A DNA stretch of 10,828 nucleotides from Streptomyces albidoflavus (GTDB taxonomy: Bacteria; Actinomycetota; Actinomycetes; Streptomycetales; Streptomycetaceae). The stretch spans positions 1 through 10,828 of the forward strand of contig NZ_JOII01000064.1 in assembly GCF_000719955.1 (NCBI RefSeq), read 5' to 3'. This document shows positions 1-7,007 of this stretch, piece after piece. Both the position numbers and the translations under genes were made by a program. The notes below the pieces were generated by a model. That model was not told the origin of the DNA, searched no databases, and worked only from the letters and a program-made list of their open reading frames with translations. Position 1 is the stretch's first letter; each line of letters begins with the position of its first letter.

Positions 1-312
1 ACACACGGCCGCCTTGAAGCGACTGACCCCGCACCATGCAGTTTGTGAGGAGGTACCCCGACCCGGCCCCGCCCGACCCACGCGGGGAACGACCCGCGAC
101 CCTCACAGCCCGGCCGGCGTTTGAGGCCAATCGGTGGCCCGCAGGGTCAGAGGCGGCGGGTCAGGACGAAAAGCAAGCCGCCCCCTTTTCTTCACATCCC
201 TGACCAGATCCTCCATCAGGAGATACCTTGCAGCTCATGACCCCGCTGTGGCGGCGGTCACACAAACAACGGGGTGGGGGCCGCCCGGCGCGGCAGAGTG
301 AGGGGGGACCGC
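1..312. other. Upstream non-coding region of the TerD-nuclease gene
   Basis: I find no supportable gene here. It contains a GAGGAGG purine run (about 48-54) with no start codon at a usable distance, and a small inverted repeat GGCCA-atcgg-TGGCC at 125-139. A CT-rich stretch lies around 182-196. One plus-strand frame is open from the window edge to a TGA at 122-124, but its predicted end is a Pro/Arg-rich composition typical of GC-rich non-coding DNA. I see no convincing -35/-10 pair for the downstream gene. Confidence 0.5.
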
Positions 313-2349
313 GTGCGCGAGATGTCCAAGGGAGCCAACGTCGCACTGGCCACACTGAGCGAGGACACATCCGCGGTAGTGGTCGGCCTGAGCTGGAGCA
401 GCCCGGCCGGCGAGGGCGACGCCGACGTGTCGGTGCTCCTGCTGGGGCCGGACGGCAAGGTCCGCCACGACGGCGACTTCTACTTCTACAACCACCCGGC
501 CTCGCCGGACGGCAGCGTCCAGCTTCTCGGCAAGACCCCGGCCGGCAACGGCAGCGAGGACCGCGTCAGCCTCGACCTCGGCGCCGTACCTCCCGGCGTG
601 GAGCGCATCGTCATCGCCGCCAGCCAGTACGGCGACGGGCGCTTCGGCGATCTGGACGAGCTGCGGCTGACCCTGGCCGACCGCTCCGGGGAGATGCTCC
701 TCGGGTACGCGATCGAGGGCGCCACCGACGAACGCGCCTTCCTCTTCGGCGAGCTGTACCTGCGAGAGGGGGCCTGGAAGTTCCGCGCCATCGGCCAGGG
801 GTACGCCTCGGGGCTGGCGGGGCTCGCCACCGACTTCGGCATCGACGTGGACGACGAGGGTGAGGGCGAGGAGGGCGCCGCTCCGCCCGAGGACGCCCAG
901 GCTTCCGCGACCGCCGCCCCGGGGAGTCCGGAGCCCAGCGACCCGGCCCCGGCCCCGGCCCCGCCCGTGGCGCTCCCCGCGCAGCGGCCCGCTCCCGAGC
1001 CCGCCGCGGCCAAGCCGGTGCGCCGTCGCCCCCGGACCGCCAAGAAGAAGGTCACCCTGCCCGCCGCCCGGCAGCGGACGCTCGCCGAGAACGACGCCTG
1101 GCGCTCCGCCCGGCTCTTTCCTGCCGCCTCTCTCAAGAGCGACCGGGAGCGTGAGACGCGGTCCACCTCGGTGCTGCTGGCCGCGATGGCCCAGGTGCCG
1201 GAGTTCGGGCGCCGGCTGACCGCCGCGTTCGGCGCGCCCGCCGGCCGGATGGAGACCTTCACCGAGGTGACGCTGCCGCACGGCGAGACCCCGCGCCGTC
1301 CGGACGGGATCATCCGCGTCGAGCGGGCCGGAAAGCTCTGGACGGCGCTGGTGGAGACCAAGACCAACGGCAATCCGCTCCGTGCCGACCAGGTGCAGAG
1401 TTACGTGGACATCGCCGCCCGGCGCGGCTACGAGGCGGTCATCACGCTCTCCAACGACGTGGCCCTGGAGGGCCGTCCGCTGGTCGAGGTGAAGATGGAC
1501 CGCCGCCGCAAGCACAAGGTGGCGCTCTGGCACCTCTCCTGGGCCGAGGTGGCCCACCAGGCGCAGTTGCTGATCCGGCACGAGGGCGTCGGCAACGCCG
1601 CGCACGCCTGGCTGCTCCAGGAACTGCTGCACTACCTCCAGCACGACAACTCCGGCTGCCAGGGCTTCCAGAACATGGGCCCGTCCTGGGTACAGGTCCG
1701 CAACGGCATCGACGCCGAGACGCTCTGTCCGGGTGACGCGCGGGCGGTCGACGTGATCGAGAGCTGGGAGCGGCTGGTCCGCCAGGTCTGTCTGCGGATC
1801 GGCGGCGAGCTGGGCCGCAAGGCGATGCCGGTGCAGCGCGGCAAGCGGGGCGCCGATCCGGCCGCGCGCCGGGCGGCACTCGCGGACCGGCTCTGCGAGG
1901 ACGGGCGGCTCACCGCCGAACTGCGGGTCGACGGTTCCCCGGGCGTCCTCGCCCTCACCGCCGACCTGCGGACCGGCAAGCTGCGGACCTCGGTGGAGGT
2001 GCCGGTGCCGGAGGGCGGCTACCCGCTCTCCTCGGCCAAGCGCCTGCTGCGGATGCTGGCCGAGGCTCCGGCGGACCTGCATGTGGAGACGTTGGTCGAG
2101 GAGGGGAACGGGCCGCGCTCGACCCTGGAGCGGCTGCGCCCCGAACCGGCGGACCTGCTGCCGCGCAACGGGGAGCGGATCATGGGCTTCCGCCTCTCCC
2201 TCTTCAAGGGCATGGGCACCACGCGCGGATCGGCCGCCTCCGGCTTCATCCGCAGTGTCGACGAGGCCGTGGACCACTTCCACGCCCAGGTCGTCGCCCA
2301 TCTGCCGGTCCCGGACAGCCGCCCGGCCCGGCGGCCCGTCCCCGCCTGA
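313..2349 (+). CDS. TerD-domain protein fused to a PD-(D/E)XK nuclease-like domain
   Basis: The product is 678 residues if it starts at the GTG at 313. That start has a GAGGGGGGA purine run 6-7 bases upstream; the ATG at 322 (MSKGANVAL) is an in-frame alternative. Residues 1-178 are a TerD domain: SKGANVAL, then the acidic [14 protein letters not shown] motif (Asp47, Asp53, Asp55), then the Gly/Asp-rich [13 protein letters not shown] segment. TerD domains bind calcium and occur in tellurite and general stress systems. Residues 180-255 are an acidic then Pro/Ala-rich linker ending in a basic patch ([10 protein letters not shown]). Residues 258-440 show the PD-(D/E)XK pattern: Pro330-Asp331, Glu348-Thr-Lys350 (VETKT) and a following Gln360, as in restriction-type and Cas4-like folds. 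Residues 475-678 form a further alpha/beta region I do not recognise. There is no signal peptide or membrane segment, so it is probably cytoplasmic. It stands alone, without the usual ter cluster beside it. The TerD call is firm; nuclease activity is inferred from the motif. Confidence 0.9.
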   Translation: MREMSKGANVALATLSEDTSAVVVGLSWSSPAGEGDADVSVLLLGPDGKVRHDGDFYFYNHPASPDGSVQLLGKTPAGNGSEDRVSLDLGAVPPGVERIVIAASQYGDGRFGDLDELRLTLADRSGEMLLGYAIEGATDERAFLFGELYLREGAWKFRAIGQGYASGLAGLATDFGIDVDDEGEGEEGAAPPEDAQASATAAPGSPEPSDPAPAPAPPVALPAQRPAPEPAAAKPVRRRPRTAKKKVTLPAARQRTLAENDAWRSARLFPAASLKSDRERETRSTSVLLAAMAQVPEFGRRLTAAFGAPAGRMETFTEVTLPHGETPRRPDGIIRVERAGKLWTALVETKTNGNPLRADQVQSYVDIAARRGYEAVITLSNDVALEGRPLVEVKMDRRRKHKVALWHLSWAEVAHQAQLLIRHEGVGNAAHAWLLQELLHYLQHDNSGCQGFQNMGPSWVQVRNGIDAETLCPGDARAVDVIESWERLVRQVCLRIGGELGRKAMPVQRGKRGADPAARRAALADRLCEDGRLTAELRVDGSPGVLALTADLRTGKLRTSVEVPVPEGGYPLSSAKRLLRMLAEAPADLHVETLVEEGNGPRSTLERLRPEPADLLPRNGERIMGFRLSLFKGMGTTRGSAASGFIRSVDEAVDHFHAQVVAHLPVPDSRPARRPVPA

Positions 2350-2368
2350 GCCTCTTCGAAGCCGACCC

Positions 2369-2385
2369 CGGCGGCTACGCCGCCG
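2369..2385. terminator. Hairpin between two convergent genes
   Basis: CGGCGGC (2369-2375) and GCCGCCG (2379-2385) form a perfect 7-bp stem with a 3-base loop. The TAG stop of the minus-strand gene lies in the stem and loop. It sits 20 bases after the stop of the plus-strand gene, so it could end transcription from both sides. Neither side has a T tract, as is common for Streptomyces terminators. The call is tentative. Confidence 0.35.
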
Positions 2386-3757
2386 TGTCCACCAGACGCC
2401 AGGCCCCAGACGCCTCCACCTGGAGGAGGCACACCCCAGGCACCCCCAGTTCCATGCGGGCCGTGCCCGTGCCCTCGGCCAGGACCGGGCCCGGGCGGAA
2501 GTCGCGGTAGAGGCGGCGGACGCGGAAGGGGCCGGGGCCCTGGTGGTGGAGGAGGACCAGGCGGGAGCGGGTCTCCTTGGTGAGGATGTCGGGGCCGGTG
2601 CCCTCGGCCGAGGGGCCCAGGTCGCGGGTGTGGGCGGTGGCGAGGAGGGTGGCGGTCCAGGGGCCGGAGGCGCGGATGTCCAGGGCGAGGCCGGCGGCCG
2701 TGGCGGTGCCGCGGGGGACGGGGAGGACGGCGCCGACCGGGCCTTGCCGGCGCAGCAGGCGGACGCGGCCGCGGCGGCCGGAGCCGGCGATCACCTCGAC
2801 GGTGCGCGGGGTGTCGCAGGTGAAGGCGAGCAGCAGCGGGGCGGCGTCGCCGGGGGTGCGCAGGGTGAGGCGGAGGGCGCCGTTGCCGTGGCAGGTGTCG
2901 TAGGCGGGCGGCGCGTGGGCGGGGCCGGTGGTGGCCTCGGCGTCGGCGAGGCGGGCGGCGTCGGCGCGGCAGACCTCGACGGTGCGGGCGGCGCCGTGCG
3001 GCGGGGCCCAGCGGACGGTGGCGGCGGCCGGGCCGTGCCAGGGGTCGAAGAAGCAGTCGGGGGCGGCGGCGGGGGTGTCGAGGCCGAGCAGCCGGTCGAG
3101 GGTGGTGAGGGCGGCCCGGCCTTCGGCGAGGATGCCCGGGACCTGCTCGGCACCGGCCCGCCCGGCCTCGTCGTACGCCTCCAGCGCCCGGCTCCAGGCG
3201 GCCAGTTCCTGGTACGGGGAGCCGGGGGCCGGGACGAAGGGGTGGGCCTGGAGGAGGAGGCCGAAGGTGGTGACGGCCGGGTCGTGGGCCGGGCGCGGGG
3301 CCGGGAGGGAAGCAGGGAGTTCAGCGGGGGGAGCCTTCGCTGCGGGGCGGGGCTCGGTGGTGCGCGGGGACGGGAGTGCGGGCGGGCCGGGGTGTTCCGG
3401 GGTGGCGCCGGGACGGTCCGGGGTGCCGCCGGGCCGAGCCCGTCCCGGCCGGTACGCGGCGGCGGCGCAGGTGGCGGCGTAGACGGCGAGGAGGCCGAGG
3501 GCGGCTTCCCAGCGGCCGGGGGTCAGGAGGACGGCGGCGAGGGCGAGGACCAGGGGGGCGGCGCCCAGGAGCAGGGCGCGGCGCAGGATGACGGGGCGCG
3601 GGGCGCGCGAGGGGGCCGGCGGTGCGGCGGGGCGGGGGCCGGGCGGGGTCTTCGGCCGGCGGTTGCCGCGGGGCCGGGGAGGTGAGGGTGACGGGGGTGG
3701 CGGGGGCGGTTCCGTACCGCGGCCGACCGGGCCCCACCAGCGCTGGCCCTGTTCCAT
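2375..3757 (-). CDS. Membrane-anchored protein of unknown function with CFFxPxHGP module
   Basis: The 460-residue product starts at an ATG preceded by GGGGGG 8 bases upstream; a GTG at 3766 is possible but would overlap that site. Residues 15-55 are an extreme Pro-rich cytoplasmic-type tail. Two hydrophobic segments (about 58-79 and 84-101) form a membrane hairpin, followed by a second Pro-rich stretch (105-158). Residues 160-230 look helical. The segment 235-270 contains CFFDPWHGP, a WAPP motif and a second cysteine (Cys263); similar CFFxPxHGP segments occur, to my recollection, in other streptomycete membrane proteins of unknown role. Residues 293-457 are beta-rich and seem to hold two related units ending in ASGPWTA and ASGAWRL. 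With both termini on the same side of the two-helix hairpin, the large C-terminal part may be cytoplasmic. No enzymatic motif is visible. The coding call is strong because the protein has coherent segments; the function is unknown. Confidence 0.8.
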   Translation of the reverse strand: MEQGQRWWGPVGRGTEPPPPPPSPSPPRPRGNRRPKTPPGPRPAAPPAPSRAPRPVILRRALLLGAAPLVLALAAVLLTPGRWEAALGLLAVYAATCAAAAYRPGRARPGGTPDRPGATPEHPGPPALPSPRTTEPRPAAKAPPAELPASLPAPRPAHDPAVTTFGLLLQAHPFVPAPGSPYQELAAWSRALEAYDEAGRAGAEQVPGILAEGRAALTTLDRLLGLDTPAAAPDCFFDPWHGPAAATVRWAPPHGAARTVEVCRADAARLADAEATTGPAHAPPAYDTCHGNGALRLTLRTPGDAAPLLLAFTCDTPRTVEVIAGSGRRGRVRLLRRQGPVGAVLPVPRGTATAAGLALDIRASGPWTATLLATAHTRDLGPSAEGTGPDILTKETRSRLVLLHHQGPGPFRVRRLYRDFRPGPVLAEGTGTARMELGVPGVCLLQVEASGAWRLVDTAA

Positions 3758-3829
3758 CGCACGCACCCCCCGAGCCGGACCGTTGAAGGCATTGTGGCAG
3801 GGGGGCGTGCGGGATCGGGGTGGACGCGC

Positions 3830-4324
3830 TCAGCGGCGCGGGTGCCCGGGGCGTACGCCGGTCTCGGTGAGGATCGTGCCGGCGGCGGCGGTGTTGCGGG
3901 GGTCCAGTGCCCGGGCCATCGCGGCGACGGCGGCCTCGGGGGCGGCCTCGGGCGGGACGACGAGGAGGGAGAAGAGGGCGCGGTCGTCGCGGGTGACGAG
4001 GGCGGTGTCGTCCGCGACGGGGTAGCCGTCGATGCGCACCACTCGGCCGTCGATCACGAGGCGGGTCGGCAGCGCGCCCCAGGTCTCCAGGTCCACCCCG
4101 ACCCGCGTCACCGGGTCCCAGTGCCCGGCCAGCCCGCCGATGAGCCGGGGGATCTCGATGTGCACCCGGTGCGAGTAGGGCCACCAGGCGCCGTCGAAGA
4201 GCCCGTCGCGGTGGTCGGTGAGCTCCAGCCTGAGGACCGGGCCGGGACCGAACCTGACCGCCTCGGCGGCCGGGTGGGCACCCGTGTCGCGCCGTGCGTC
4301 TGTGTCGGGGTCCACGTCTGCCAT
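3830..4324 (-). CDS. DUF5994 family protein
   Basis: This 164-residue soluble protein starts at an ATG with GGGAGG 10 bases upstream. A GTG at 4342 is in frame, but that start would lie at the edge of the GGGAGG itself, so the shorter start is preferred. The centre carries LFDGAWWPYS (about 42-51), followed by HIEIPRLIGGLAGHW and WGALPTRLVIDGRVVRIDGY. This pattern matches the actinobacterial DUF5994 family, which is common in Streptomyces in several paralogues and has no assigned reaction. The C-terminal part (about 118-150) has the Ala-rich PPEAAPEAAVAAMARAL helix typical of the family. There is no signal peptide or membrane segment. The gene ends 72 bases before the next minus-strand gene, so read-through into it is possible. 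Confidence 0.85.
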   Translation of the reverse strand: MADVDPDTDARRDTGAHPAAEAVRFGPGPVLRLELTDHRDGLFDGAWWPYSHRVHIEIPRLIGGLAGHWDPVTRVGVDLETWGALPTRLVIDGRVVRIDGYPVADDTALVTRDDRALFSLLVVPPEAAPEAAVAAMARALDPRNTAAAGTILTETGVRPGHPRR

Positions 4325-4467
4325 GGCGTACGCACCTCCCACGAGACCGGGATCGCTGCCGCCCCGGGAGCGTGCCGCGCGGCGTCGCCAGGCCGCGCCG
4401 CTGCTTCCACGGTACTGCGCCGAAGGCCGCCACGAGGGCTCTGACCAGGGCGGATTCCGGAAAGTTG

Positions 4468-4483
4468 GCGTGGCCGGGCACGC
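4468..4483 (-). terminator. Weak hairpin after the TauE-type permease gene
   Basis: On the minus strand GCGTG-CCCGGC-CACGC forms a 5-bp stem starting about 15 bases after the permease stop codon, followed by CAACTTTCC. The stem is short and the T run weak, so it is only a candidate. Confidence 0.25.
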
Positions 4484-4497
4484 GCGGGGAGCGGCGG

Positions 4498-5247
4498 TCA
4501 GCTCAGCGTCATGTGGAGCAGCCCGGCGGTGCCGACGGTGAGGATGAGGACGCGCAGGGCGACCGGGCGCAGCCGCTGGGCGGCGCGGGCGCCGAAGGGG
4601 GCGCCGGCCGTGGCCCCGGCGGCGATCAGCAGGGCGGCGGGCCAGTCGATGTCGGCGGCGATCAGGAAGAAGCCGGCGGCGACCGCGTTGACCTGGGCGA
4701 CCAGGACGTTCTTGAGGGCGTTGATCCGCTGGAGGGGCGCGTCGAGCAGGGCGCCGGAGAGGGCGACGTAGAGGATGCCCTGCCCGGCGGAGAAGTAGCC
4801 GCCGTAGACGCTGGCCAGGCCGAGGCCGATCCGGAGGGGGAGGCCGCCGCCGGGGCGGGTGAGGCGGCCGCGCAGGGCGCGGGTCAGCAGGGGCTGCACG
4901 GCGATCAGGAGGAGGGCGAGGCCGACGAGGACCGGCACCACGGTGGCGAAGACGCCGGGCGGCAGCACCATGAGCAGCCCGGCGCCGACGAGCCCGCCGG
5001 CCGCCGCGCTGGCGCAGAGGGGGAGCAGCAGGCGGCGCTGTCCGGCCAGTTCGCGCCGGTAGGCGTAGGCGCCGCTGAGCGAGCCGGGGATGAGGCCGAG
5101 CGCGTTGGAGACGGTGGCGGTGACCGGGGGCAGCCCGGTGGCGAGCAGCACGGGGAAGGTGACGAGGGTGCCGGAGCCGACCGCCGTGTTGAGCGCGCCG
5201 CCCGCGAACCCGGCGAGGAGGACGGCGACGGCCTCCCAGAGCGTCAC
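4498..5247 (-). CDS. TauE/SafE (TSUP) family permease
   Basis: The 249-residue product is an integral membrane protein of about eight hydrophobic segments with the two-fold repeat of the TSUP family. The first repeat has AGFAGGALNTAVGSGTLVTF (12-31) followed by PPVTATVSNALGLIPGSLSG; the second has YGGYFSAGQGILYVALSGALL (about 148-168) followed by QRINALKNVLVAQVNAVAAG. Family members move sulfite, sulfoacetate, taurine-derived anions or other organic anions across the cytoplasmic membrane. The start is a GTG with no strong ribosome-binding site upstream, so initiation may depend on upstream translation or lie slightly elsewhere. It is on the same strand as the Moco protein gene upstream, 153 bases away. 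A sulfite substrate is suggested by family and neighbour but not shown. Confidence 0.92.
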   Translation of the reverse strand: MTLWEAVAVLLAGFAGGALNTAVGSGTLVTFPVLLATGLPPVTATVSNALGLIPGSLSGAYAYRRELAGQRRLLLPLCASAAAGGLVGAGLLMVLPPGVFATVVPVLVGLALLLIAVQPLLTRALRGRLTRPGGGLPLRIGLGLASVYGGYFSAGQGILYVALSGALLDAPLQRINALKNVLVAQVNAVAAGFFLIAADIDWPAALLIAAGATAGAPFGARAAQRLRPVALRVLILTVGTAGLLHMTLS

Positions 5248-5400
5248 GGGGCCGTTCCGGCGGTCAGGGCGGGGCGGCGGCCGGCGGGTATGCGGGGCGC
5301 CGGGCGGGGGACGCGGCCGGCGGGGTGGGGCTGTCGGGGCATGCGGCGACGGTACGCCGGGGACGCTTCGGCAGGTGGCGAAGGGTGTCCGGCGGCCCGC

Positions 5401-5901
5401 TCACCCCGCCCCGGAGACGAGGCGCTCCTCGCCGGCGGCCACCGGCAGACCGGGCCGCACCAGCCGTACCCCGGTGACCGCGCTGACGTACCGCGCCCCG
5501 CACCGGTCGGCCGGGACGACCAGGTGCGGGGCGTCGAGCAGGGCGCCGTCGAGGCGGACGGCGAGCAGGACGGGCGCGTAGCGGAACTCCTCGTCGACCT
5601 CGGCCCAGGCGAGGACGGCGCGGTGCCCGTCGGACCCGGCGATCACCAGCAGCCGCCCGGCGCGGTCCTTACGGGTGGCGGGGACCGCGCCGGGGAGGGC
5701 GCCCAGGAGCACGTCCCGCAGGAGCGGGCCGGTGAAGGTGTGGTGGCGCGGGCCGCTGGTGGCGCAGTCGAAGACCACCTCGGCGCGCTGCTCGGGCCAG
5801 CCGCCCGCCAGCTCCGCCACGGTCAGCCGGGCCGGCTCCCCCGTCTCCCCGCACAGCTCGACGCACCGCCCGGTCCTCGCCGTGCCCGAAGCTCCGCCCA
5901 T
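5401..5901 (-). CDS. Sulfite-oxidase-fold molybdopterin-dependent oxidoreductase domain protein
   Basis: The 166-residue product starts at an ATG with GGGAGG six bases upstream, which excludes the longer in-frame start at 5961. It is a stand-alone, shortened SUOX-type Moco-binding domain. It opens with a CVELCGETGEPARLTVAEL segment, equivalent to the usual domain entry strand and PxxLTxxEL motif. VVFDCATSGPRHHTFTGPLL follows, in which Cys46 occupies the place of the Mo-ligating cysteine and FTGPLLRDVL matches the WTGVPLxDLL motif. Later strands (RAVLAWAEVDEEF, APVLLAVRLDG, HLVVPADRCGARYVSAVTGVRLV) fit the same fold. It lacks a signal peptide and the dimerisation domain of full sulfite oxidases, so it is probably cytoplasmic. 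The substrate is unknown. The tryptophan usual after the cysteine (CxxGW) is absent here, so Moco binding needs proof. Confidence 0.85.
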   Translation of the reverse strand: MGGASGTARTGRCVELCGETGEPARLTVAELAGGWPEQRAEVVFDCATSGPRHHTFTGPLLRDVLLGALPGAVPATRKDRAGRLLVIAGSDGHRAVLAWAEVDEEFRYAPVLLAVRLDGALLDAPHLVVPADRCGARYVSAVTGVRLVRPGLPVAAGEERLVSGAG

Positions 5902-5968
5902 GGCGCGCCTCCCGCCCTCCGCCTCACCGGTCCCGGAGTAGGGGGATGCCCGCACCCCCATCCGCTAA

Positions 5969-6039
5969 CCGCAGATACCAGCCAATCGGCCCAAGATCTC
6001 CGCAGATTCGGGCGCGAGGGGGAAGAAACGGCCGCAGAT
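5969..6039. repeat. Three phased CCGCAGAT direct repeats
   Basis: Identical 8-base units lie at 5969-5976, 6000-6007 and 6032-6039. Start-to-start spacing is 31 and 32 bases, close to three helical turns, so all three face the same side of the DNA. The second copy is preceded by ATCT, giving ATCT-CCGC-AGAT; the third is followed by GCGG, giving CCGC-AGAT-GCGG. They lie upstream of the -35 box of the dehydrogenase gene and within the upstream region of the divergent Moco gene. The likely role is a multi-site operator or activator site; the binding protein is unknown. Confidence 0.6.
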
Positions 6040-6066
6040 GCGGAACGGCCCCTCCTCCTCGCTCCC

Positions 6067-6095
6067 TTGTCGCCCCGGCTACCGTCCGGTACGTT
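6067..6095 (+). promoter_or_regulatory. Predicted vegetative-type promoter of the dehydrogenase gene
   Basis: TTGTCG (6067-6072) is followed, after exactly 17 bases, by TACGTT (6090-6095). This fits the TTGACN / TANNNT pattern of the main streptomycete sigma factor. Transcription would begin near 6102, giving a leader of about 30 bases with a GGGAAGAGG ribosome-binding site. The phased CCGCAGAT repeats end 28 bases before the -35 box. Confidence 0.5.
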
Positions 6096-6131
6096 CCCCC
6101 GGCCGAACGGACGAGCGGGAAGAGGCGGGCG

Positions 6132-6944
6132 ATGGATCAGGCGGGGCGGGACGGGCGTACGGCGCTGGTGACGGGGGCCTCCTCGGGCATCGGGGCGGCG
6201 GTCGCGGCACTGCTGGTGGCGCGCGGCTACCGGGTGCTGGGCACCAGCCGGGACCCGGAGCGGGTCGCCGGACCGGTCCCCGGCGTCACCTACCTGGCGC
6301 TCGACCTCGCCGACGAGGCCTCCGTGCGGGCCTGCGCCGAGGCGGCCGGGCCGGTGGACGTGCTGGTCAACAACGCGGGCGAGAGCCAGAGCGGCCCGCT
6401 GGAGGAGCTGCCGCCCGAGGCGCTGGAACGCCTCTTCCGGGTCAACGTCCTCAGCGCCGTCCGCCTCACCCAGCTCCTGCTGCCCGCGATGCGCGAGCGC
6501 CGCGCGGGCCGGATCGTCATGGTCGGCTCGATGCTGGCCAGCTTCCCCCTCGCCTACCGCTCCTCCTACGTCGCCTCCAAGGCGGCCCTGAAGGGCTTCG
6601 CCGACGCCGCCCGGCGCGAACTGGCCCCGTACGGGATCAGGATGAGCACGGTGGAGCCGGGCTCGATCGCCACCGGGATCAGCGAGCGGCGCACCGAGTA
6701 CGTGGCGGCAAACTCCCCGTACCGCGCCGAGTACGCGACGATGCTGCGGCACCTCAACGCCAACGAGGCCGCCGGGATCTCGGCGGAGAAGGTCGCGGCG
6801 ACCGTGCTGCGGGCGGTCGAGGACGAGCGGCCGCGCCCGCTCTACGCGGTCGGCAGCAACGCCCCGTTCGTCTTCGCCCTGTGCCGGCTGCTGCCGCGCG
6901 CCGCGGTGCTGCGGATCGTGGCGCGGCGGCACGGGCTCGGCTGA
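6132..6944 (+). CDS. Short-chain dehydrogenase/reductase (SDR) family oxidoreductase
   Basis: The 270-residue product is a classical SDR with a Rossmann fold. The cofactor motif TGASSGIG is at 14-21, NNAG at 80-83, and the active-site tetrad reads Asn105, Ser133, Tyr146 and Lys150 (YVASK). The residues after the second strand (TSRDPERV, with Arg40) suggest preference for NADPH, and EPGSIATGI (175-183) is the usual substrate-loop entry. The ATG at 6132 has GGGAAGAGG upstream, so the longer open frame to 5946 is not needed. It would reduce a ketone or oxidise an alcohol on an unidentified small molecule in the cytoplasm. The gene has its own promoter, and a hairpin overlaps its stop codon, so it is probably transcribed alone. 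The C-terminal tail (LCRLLPRAAVLRIVARRHG) is amphipathic and basic, as in many SDRs acting on lipophilic substrates; that link is inference. Confidence 0.93.
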   Translation: MDQAGRDGRTALVTGASSGIGAAVAALLVARGYRVLGTSRDPERVAGPVPGVTYLALDLADEASVRACAEAAGPVDVLVNNAGESQSGPLEELPPEALERLFRVNVLSAVRLTQLLLPAMRERRAGRIVMVGSMLASFPLAYRSSYVASKAALKGFADAARRELAPYGIRMSTVEPGSIATGISERRTEYVAANSPYRAEYATMLRHLNANEAAGISAEKVAATVLRAVEDERPRPLYAVGSNAPFVFALCRLLPRAAVLRIVARRHGLG

Positions 6945-6969
6945 ACCCGCTCCCACCTGCGGCTCAGCC
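6939..6969 (+). terminator. Composite hairpin overlapping the dehydrogenase stop codon
   Basis: GGCTGA (6939-6944, which includes the stop codon) pairs with TCAGCC (6964-6969), and inside it CCGC (6947-6950) pairs with GCGG (6959-6962) around an 8-base loop. The result is a 10-bp interrupted stem with no T tract. It may end or attenuate the dehydrogenase transcript before the next gene. Confidence 0.4.
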
Positions 6970-7007
6970 CGCGTGCGGCCCCGCCCGGGCCAGGTGACCA
7001 TGGCCGC

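Noticed and set aside
1..37. A possible minus-strand gene start at 37 (MVRGQSL...)
   Set aside because: Upstream on that strand is CCTCCTC, not a ribosome-binding site, and only 12 codons are visible.
2..124. A plus-strand frame open from the window edge to TGA at 122-124, possibly a gene end
   Set aside because: The visible 40 residues are Pro/Arg/Thr-rich with no recognisable motif, and GC-rich non-coding DNA often stays open this long.
125..139. Small inverted repeat GGCCA-atcgg-TGGCC as an operator or terminator
   Set aside because: Only 5 bp of stem; such repeats arise often by chance at this GC content.
235..2301. A 688-codon open frame on the minus strand opposite the TerD-nuclease gene
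   Set aside because: It mirrors the plus-strand gene, has Gly/Arg/Ala-rich composition with no recognisable domain, and is the usual antisense open frame of GC-rich genes.
4294..6171. A 625-codon plus-strand open frame across the DUF5994, permease and Moco genes
   Set aside because: The translation is low complexity (Gly, Glu, Arg, Ala), crosses three well supported minus-strand genes and the intergenic gaps, and shows no domain.
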